Assembly: GCA_018267365.1 (NCBI GenBank) | Contig: JAFDYQ010000044.1 | Span: 1 to 36,385 of the forward strand | Length of the DNA: 36,385 bases | From: Bacteroidota bacterium | Lineage (GTDB): Bacteria; Bacteroidota; Bacteroidia; Chitinophagales; LD1 | Reading direction: 5' to 3' | Shown: one piece after another, positions 32,541 through 36,385 of the stretch | Numbering within the stretch: position 1 is the first letter of the stretch | Layout of the letters: every line of letters starts with the position of its first letter | Made by a program: the position numbers and the translations under genes | Notes under the pieces: generated by a model | What the model saw: the letters and a program-made list of their open reading frames with translations, nothing else | Told to the model about the DNA's origin: nothing | Database searches by the model: none

Positions 32541-35500
32541 TTACTTTGTAGTAGTGATATTCATCCGCTCGCTGATCGCGTCGATCTGAGCCTTCATAGT
32601 CCTGATGGCTTCATTTTGCTTTGAGTCATTATTCTTCAGCGCCTCATTTTCACTCTCCAGCGCGGCTATGCGCCTGCAGAGCTCCTGTGTAGCTGATACA
32701 TTGAGTGTATAGATACGATCATAGTCCACCACGCGGAAGTCATCAACCTCTTTGCCGTATACAAAGACGCTCTTGGCAGATTCTGCTACATCCTTTACAG
32801 TAAATGTATGGTCAGAGATCACCTCGCTCACGATAGCTGTCAGCTTATCGGTCTTGTCTGTGATGAGCTTTACCTTGTCACCTACTGCCAGGCCGTGCAT
32901 CTTATCCATAGTGATCGTTAGCGTTTGCCTTGCTTCATCGTATGCTGCCGTCTGAGCCAGGGCATATACATTTGGTATAAAGCTGGTCATACGGTGCACA
33001 GCCTCCGGATAGTTGACCTCTACCTGCTGGGCTATAAATCCTTTCTTCAGATCAGTGCCATTAGCTACTTTATCTTTGTACCGGAAGTCTGTGACCTCCA
33101 GTCGATTGAGCGTGGCCAGATCGGCAGGTCCATTGCTGATGTCTACGATCTCTTTGATACGACGATCTGAGGTAGCATTAAACTCAGGCGCAATAATGCG
33201 GCCTGATGCCCTGATACTGGTAGCACATGCGCTACAGCTGGATGTTCCCCAGGTGGTATTGCTCAGATAGCCGTAGCTGCCTATATTATAGATTACGCTG
33301 TTTTGTACATCCAGCGGAACGGCAGGAGCTGTGGTGCCTATACCTACATAGCCACCGTTTACAGCCATGGTAGAACCTCCCGAACCACCGTTTGTATTGA
33401 AGAGAATCTTTTGAGATGTTGCCTGAGTCCTGACTATTAGATCTCCTGCGACTGCATCGGTAGACCACGCTCCGCTGGCTGAAGCCACGCCTATCTGAGC
33501 TTTTACTGCTCCGGCTGTACCTAGCGCGTAGCCTACACTATTGGATCCGTCCAACATGATACCATCACCGGATGTAGGTGTGTATACATGCATGCGATAA
33601 GAAGGACTGCCGGTGCCGATACCCACCTTGCCGTCACCCTGTACCTCCATCACTGTAGTGCCGCCAGTGGCCTGTGATGTACCGGTAGAGAGATCGAGGA
33701 GTCTGTTATTGCTGGCTGTACCTGCTACTTTTATCGCCAGGCCATTAGCGAAAGATGCTGTAGAGCTATTATAGATCGCTTCAGTATATCCATTAGCATT
33801 ATGCACCCATGTGAGACTATTGGGGTTGATACCTTGAAGGTCACTGCCTATGATATTGGTAGAGGTATTGCTCAGGAGGCTGACAGGAGATGAGGTATGT
33901 ATACCTACGTATCCGCTTCCGGTGATAGCATAGGTAGAGGAACCATTAAATGTCATAGTATTGCTTCCCATGGTCACAGTCCTATTGCCGCCCAGGGTAC
34001 CGTCTGATGTATAAATATTAGTGCTGAGGCCGGACAGGCTCGTCCAGCTGGCATTTCCCGATGCATCACTGGTCAGCACCTTATTGGCGCCTTGAGTACC
34101 ATCTACCAGTTTAAATGCCGGAGAGGTGGTGCCGCTCTCTATATCCAGCGCGACTGCAGGTGTGGTGGTACCGATTCCCACATGGACCTGATTGGCTCCT
34201 GTGCCGCCCAGCACCAGCGAATTTGAGGCGGCTACTTTTGCAGAATATCCTATGGCTGTTGCATTGGTCAATCCATCAATTGTCACATCTGCTGCTACGC
34301 CGAGGGCCGTATTGTTAGTACCTGTCAGATTGGTATGCAAAGCATATGGGCCTATAGCAGTATTGTTGATACCGGTAGTATTGAGACCAAGGGCTTCATC
34401 ACCGTAGGCAGCATTTTCATACCCGGTAGTATTGGCATGGAATGCCAGGACCCCAGCTGCTGTATTACTATACCCCGTGGTAATAGCCTGACCAGTACCA
34501 TACCCTATACCTATATTCCAGCTGGCGGTTTGATTAGCAGACAGGGCGTTTAGGCCTATTCCTACGTTCCCGGTACCTGTGGTGAGGTTTTTCAGCGCAC
34601 CTACGCCTACGGCAGCATTACCGGTACCGGTAGTGAGCAGGTTCAGCGCCTGATAGCCTACACCAGAGTTTTGCGTACCCGTGGTGACACTGCTACCAGC
34701 AGAGGGCCCGAAGAATGTATTGAATGAAGTAGCATCGAGTCTGCCTGCCTGGATATTATTGACACGAAAAGTAAGCGGTACATTATCTGTAGTACCTACA
34801 AAGTTTGTACCGTCTACCGTGCCGGCATTGCCTGTGAGCTTCCAGCCACTCAGACCAGAGAGATCGAGTGCATTGGAAGCTACCCCATTTACTGTGGATG
34901 TCAGTGAAGTGCCCGAGAGGCTGAGTACGTTGGTGGTCACGGTACCGGCAGGTGTCTGCCAGGTAGCATTGCCTGAGGCATCGCTGGTCAGTACTTTGTT
35001 AGCTCCTTGAGTGCCGTCTACCAGTTTGAACGCAGGAGAAGTAGTACCACCTTCTATATCAAATTTGACTGAAGGAGCACTGGTGCCTACACCCACATTA
35101 CCATTGCGATGAGCTGTCAGGATAAATTGATTGGTCCATGAACTGGCAGCGTCATTCAGTGCACCTATGCTGAGCGTGCTACCCAGAGAGGTGATGCCCA
35201 TCATCTTCTGATCAGTACCCTGACCTGCATTTTCAAAGTAAATACGAGGGATAGAATTGTCTGTAATGAGAAGGGAAGCACCGTAGCCGCCTGCATCTGT
35301 CACAGCCTTGAGGCTGGAGCTACCGTCAGAGATGTGCACTTCGCTCTTTGGAGCGGTAGTACCTACACCTACCATGCCACGATAGTTGCCATCTATAGTG
35401 ACTGCAGCATCCGTTCCGATATCTGTAGTAGCGTCGGTGCCTTGTTTCCATAGATAAAAATCAATAGAGTTTCCCACTGCCGAGCCTGAACTGTGGCGAC

Positions 35501-36385
35501 TCTTGATGGCATGCCGATAAGTATCCGTACCATTATAGCCAAAGAGTATCTGATTGCTGGTAAATGACGCAGATGTGTTGCCACTCCGGAGCTGCAGAGA
35601 GTTTGTACCTCCCGAGCTGCCATTTACATCCAGGTAAGCGGAAGGTGCTGTGACACCCGCTATACCAGTCATAAGAGATGCCCAGTCACAAACCATAAAG
35701 CGGCCGCTGACAGTGCCTACTGCTGCACCTCTGGTCAGCATAAATTTACCTGGACCTTCACCATTGCCACTACCGGTAGAAATGAACTGAAACCACTGAC
35801 CGCCTGTGCTACTATTATCAATCGATAGCCAGGTACCAGCAGCGGAGCTGGATTGATTGATCTGTGTCAGGTACGAACTGGTGGATAAATGAACAAATCC
35901 CGAAGGGGCGCTAGTACCTAAACCAAGACGACCATTGCTTAGAATACGCATGCGTTCCAGATTATTAGATGCCAATACAAAATCCTGAGCATCGGTGGTG
36001 CCGATAAAATTGCCATTGACTGTAGATCCGATAGCTGCGGTCGATGGAGTCGTGGCGCTATTACCGGTCAGCTTCCAGTAGAGACCATTAGGATCTGATG
36101 GTGTCCAGTTAGTACCATCATATAGCAACACGCTGCCATTGACAGGTGCAGTGTTGCTGACCGGGGTTCCCTGTATGCCAGATACTGTCGGATCAGGATA
36201 AGTACCGCTCAGGTCTCCACCGGCAGTACCCAGCGGCCCGGTAGGACCGGTAGCGCCGGCAGTACCACTAGGACCCGTAGGACCGGTGAGACCGGCTGTA
36301 CCCGTAGCTCCGTCTGCACCACTGGGACCAGTAGGACCAGTGGCTCCTGCGCCGGTAGGGCCGGTCGCGCCTTGCGGGCCGGTCG
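32541..36385 (-). CDS. Large modular surface/fibre protein, collagen-like and YadA-like repeats, S74 chaperone tail (5' end cut by the window)
   Basis: The minus-strand frame is open from the right edge to the stop at 32541, about 1,281 codons; the start lies outside. Order: collagen-like Gly-X-Y repeats (36230-36385, G-P-T-G and G-A-T-G triplets); GDLSGTYPDPTVSGIQGTPV (36166-36225); repeated GVGTSAPS/VGIGTTTPA beta segments; a YadA-head-like beta-roll with NTAIG-type coils such as GTGNAAVGVGALKNLTTG (34190-34725); more VGIGT segments; then a C-terminal S74 peptidase domain. The self-cleavage motif SDRRIK has Ser at 33168-33170 and Lys at 33153-33155, the spacing of endosialidase chaperones, followed by KKGFIAQQVEVNYPEAV and a terminal coiled coil (LCRRIAALESENEALKN). 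It probably trimerises, releases about 209 residues and acts as an adhesin or fibre. Export signals are not visible here. Confidence 0.9.
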   Translation of the reverse strand, partial: TGPQGATGPTGAGATGPTGPSGADGATGTAGLTGPTGPSGTAGATGPTGPLGTAGGDLSGTYPDPTVSGIQGTPVSNTAPVNGSVLLYDGTNWTPSDPNGLYWKLTGNSATTPSTAAIGSTVNGNFIGTTDAQDFVLASNNLERMRILSNGRLGLGTSAPSGFVHLSTSSYLTQINQSSSAAGTWLSIDNSSTGGQWFQFISTGSGNGEGPGKFMLTRGAAVGTVSGRFMVCDWASLMTGIAGVTAPSAYLDVNGSSGGTNSLQLRSGNTSASFTSNQILFGYNGTDTYRHAIKSRHSSGSAVGNSIDFYLWKQGTDATTDIGTDAAVTIDGNYRGMVGVGTTAPKSEVHISDGSSSLKAVTDAGGYGASLLITDNSIPRIYFENAGQGTDQKMMGITSLGSTLSIGALNDAASSWTNQFILTAHRNGNVGVGTSAPSVKFDIEGGTTSPAFKLVDGTQGANKVLTSDASGNATWQTPAGTVTTNVLSLSGTSLTSTVNGVASNALDLSGLSGWKLTGNAGTVDGTNFVGTTDNVPLTFRVNNIQAGRLDATSFNTFFGPSAGSSVTTGTQNSGVGYQALNLLTTGTGNAAVGVGALKNLTTGTGNVGIGLNALSANQTASWNIGIGYGTGQAITTGYSNTAAGVLAFHANTTGYENAAYGDEALGLNTTGINNTAIGPYALHTNLTGTNNTALGVAADVTIDGLTNATAIGYSAKVAASNSLVLGGTGANQVHVGIGTTTPAVALDIESGTTSPAFKLVDGTQGANKVLTSDASGNASWTSLSGLSTNIYTSDGTLGGNRTVTMGSNTMTFNGSSTYAITGSGYVGIHTSSPVSLLSNTSTNIIGSDLQGINPNSLTWVHNANGYTEAIYNSSTASFANGLAIKVAGTASNNRLLDLSTGTSQATGGTTVMEVQGDGKVGIGTGSPSYRMHVYTPTSGDGIMLDGSNSVGYALGTAGAVKAQIGVASASGAWSTDAVAGDLIVRTQATSQKILFNTNGGSGGSTMAVNGGYVGIGTTAPAVPLDVQNSVIYNIGSYGYLSNTTWGTSSCSACATSIRASGRIIAPEFNATSDRRIKEIVDISNGPADLATLNRLEVTDFRYKDKVANGTDLKKGFIAQQVEVNYPEAVHRMTSFIPNVYALAQTAAYDEARQTLTITMDKMHGLAVGDKVKLITDKTDKLTAIVSEVISDHTFTVKDVAESAKSVFVYGKEVDDFRVVDYDRIYTLNVSATQELCRRIAALESENEALKNNDSKQNEAIRTMKAQIDAISERMNITTTK
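34051..35085. repeat. Duplicated ~120-nt segment within the surface-protein gene
   Basis: Bases 34051-34170 and 34966-35085 (offset 915 nt) encode the same block with small changes: FKLVDGTQGANKVLTSDASG, preceded by VGIGTTTPAVALDIESGTTSPA in one and VGVGTSAPSVKFDIEGGTTSPA in the other. Divergence is mainly at third codon positions, so both copies are kept by selection on protein. It reflects growth of the gene by internal duplication, with the YadA-like roll lying between the two copies. Confidence 0.85.

Noticed and set aside
36129..36131. GTG at 36131 as the start of the surface protein
   Set aside because: The frame remains open upstream to the window edge and encodes GDLSGTYPDPTV and collagen-like triplets, which are typical parts of the same protein.
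32541..36385. The S74 protein as evidence of a prophage
   Set aside because: No capsid, terminase, integrase or lysis gene is seen in the window, and the neighbours are chromosomal; a cell-surface protein is simpler, although the right side is not visible.

Overview
The window looks like a chromosomal segment of a Bacteroidota bacterium, probably from the Chitinophagales/Sphingobacteriales side. The grounds are: a primary-type sigma factor of only 288 aa without region 1.1; a textbook Bacteroidota promoter (TTG, 20 nt, TAnnTTTG) in front of a tetR gene; a carboxypeptidase-regulatory-domain outer-membrane barrel; a GDLSGTYPDPTV-type surface protein with an S74 chaperone tail; and intergenic palindromes of the kind common in this phylum. 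The genus is not identified. No tRNA, rRNA, CRISPR or prophage block was seen.

Layout. 1-603: a TfoX-like fragment abutting a decayed IS481-family transposase remnant. 777-4234 (minus): thioesterase-like protein, SigA-type sigma factor, TsaE and alanine dehydrogenase, separated by palindromic repeats. 4521-5402 (plus): an AT-rich orphan gene with an Rx4H (HEPN-like) motif. 5595-12032 (plus): a TetR regulator and a complete RND efflux operon (outer-membrane channel, lipoprotein adaptor, pump), with the same operator-like palindrome before tetR and before the channel gene. 12226-13116 (minus): Era. 13204-14215 (plus): a lipoprotein and a 49-aa basic protein. 14409-16886 (plus): a Cys-rich thioredoxin-like protein, a membrane histidine kinase with a His-rich transmembrane sensor, and an Rcp1-like response regulator, very tightly packed. 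16952-17173 (minus): a small secreted basic protein. 17347-18873 (plus): asparaginyl-tRNA synthetase with a coiled-coil insert.

18970-28664 is a run of minus-strand genes: a helical-repeat protein, a GNAT-like protein, an outer-membrane barrel, an enoyl-CoA hydratase/isomerase, a PAP2-like membrane protein, a TonB-dependent-type barrel with a Pro-rich N-terminal linker, and RpoN (sigma-54). 28835-31830 (plus): a GT-C-like membrane protein, an isopenicillin-N-synthase-like oxygenase and an overlapping GNAT acetyltransferase. 31862-32485 (minus): an esterase. 32541 to the right edge (minus): a very large modular surface or fibre protein, cut by the window, with collagen-like Gly-X-Y, a YadA-like beta-roll and a self-cleaving S74 chaperone.

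Most of the window is ordinary core chromosome. The parts most worth following are the thioredoxin/His-rich kinase/response-regulator cassette, the orphan Rx4H gene, the modular S74 fibre, the two-operator TetR efflux locus, and the several families of intergenic palindromes.
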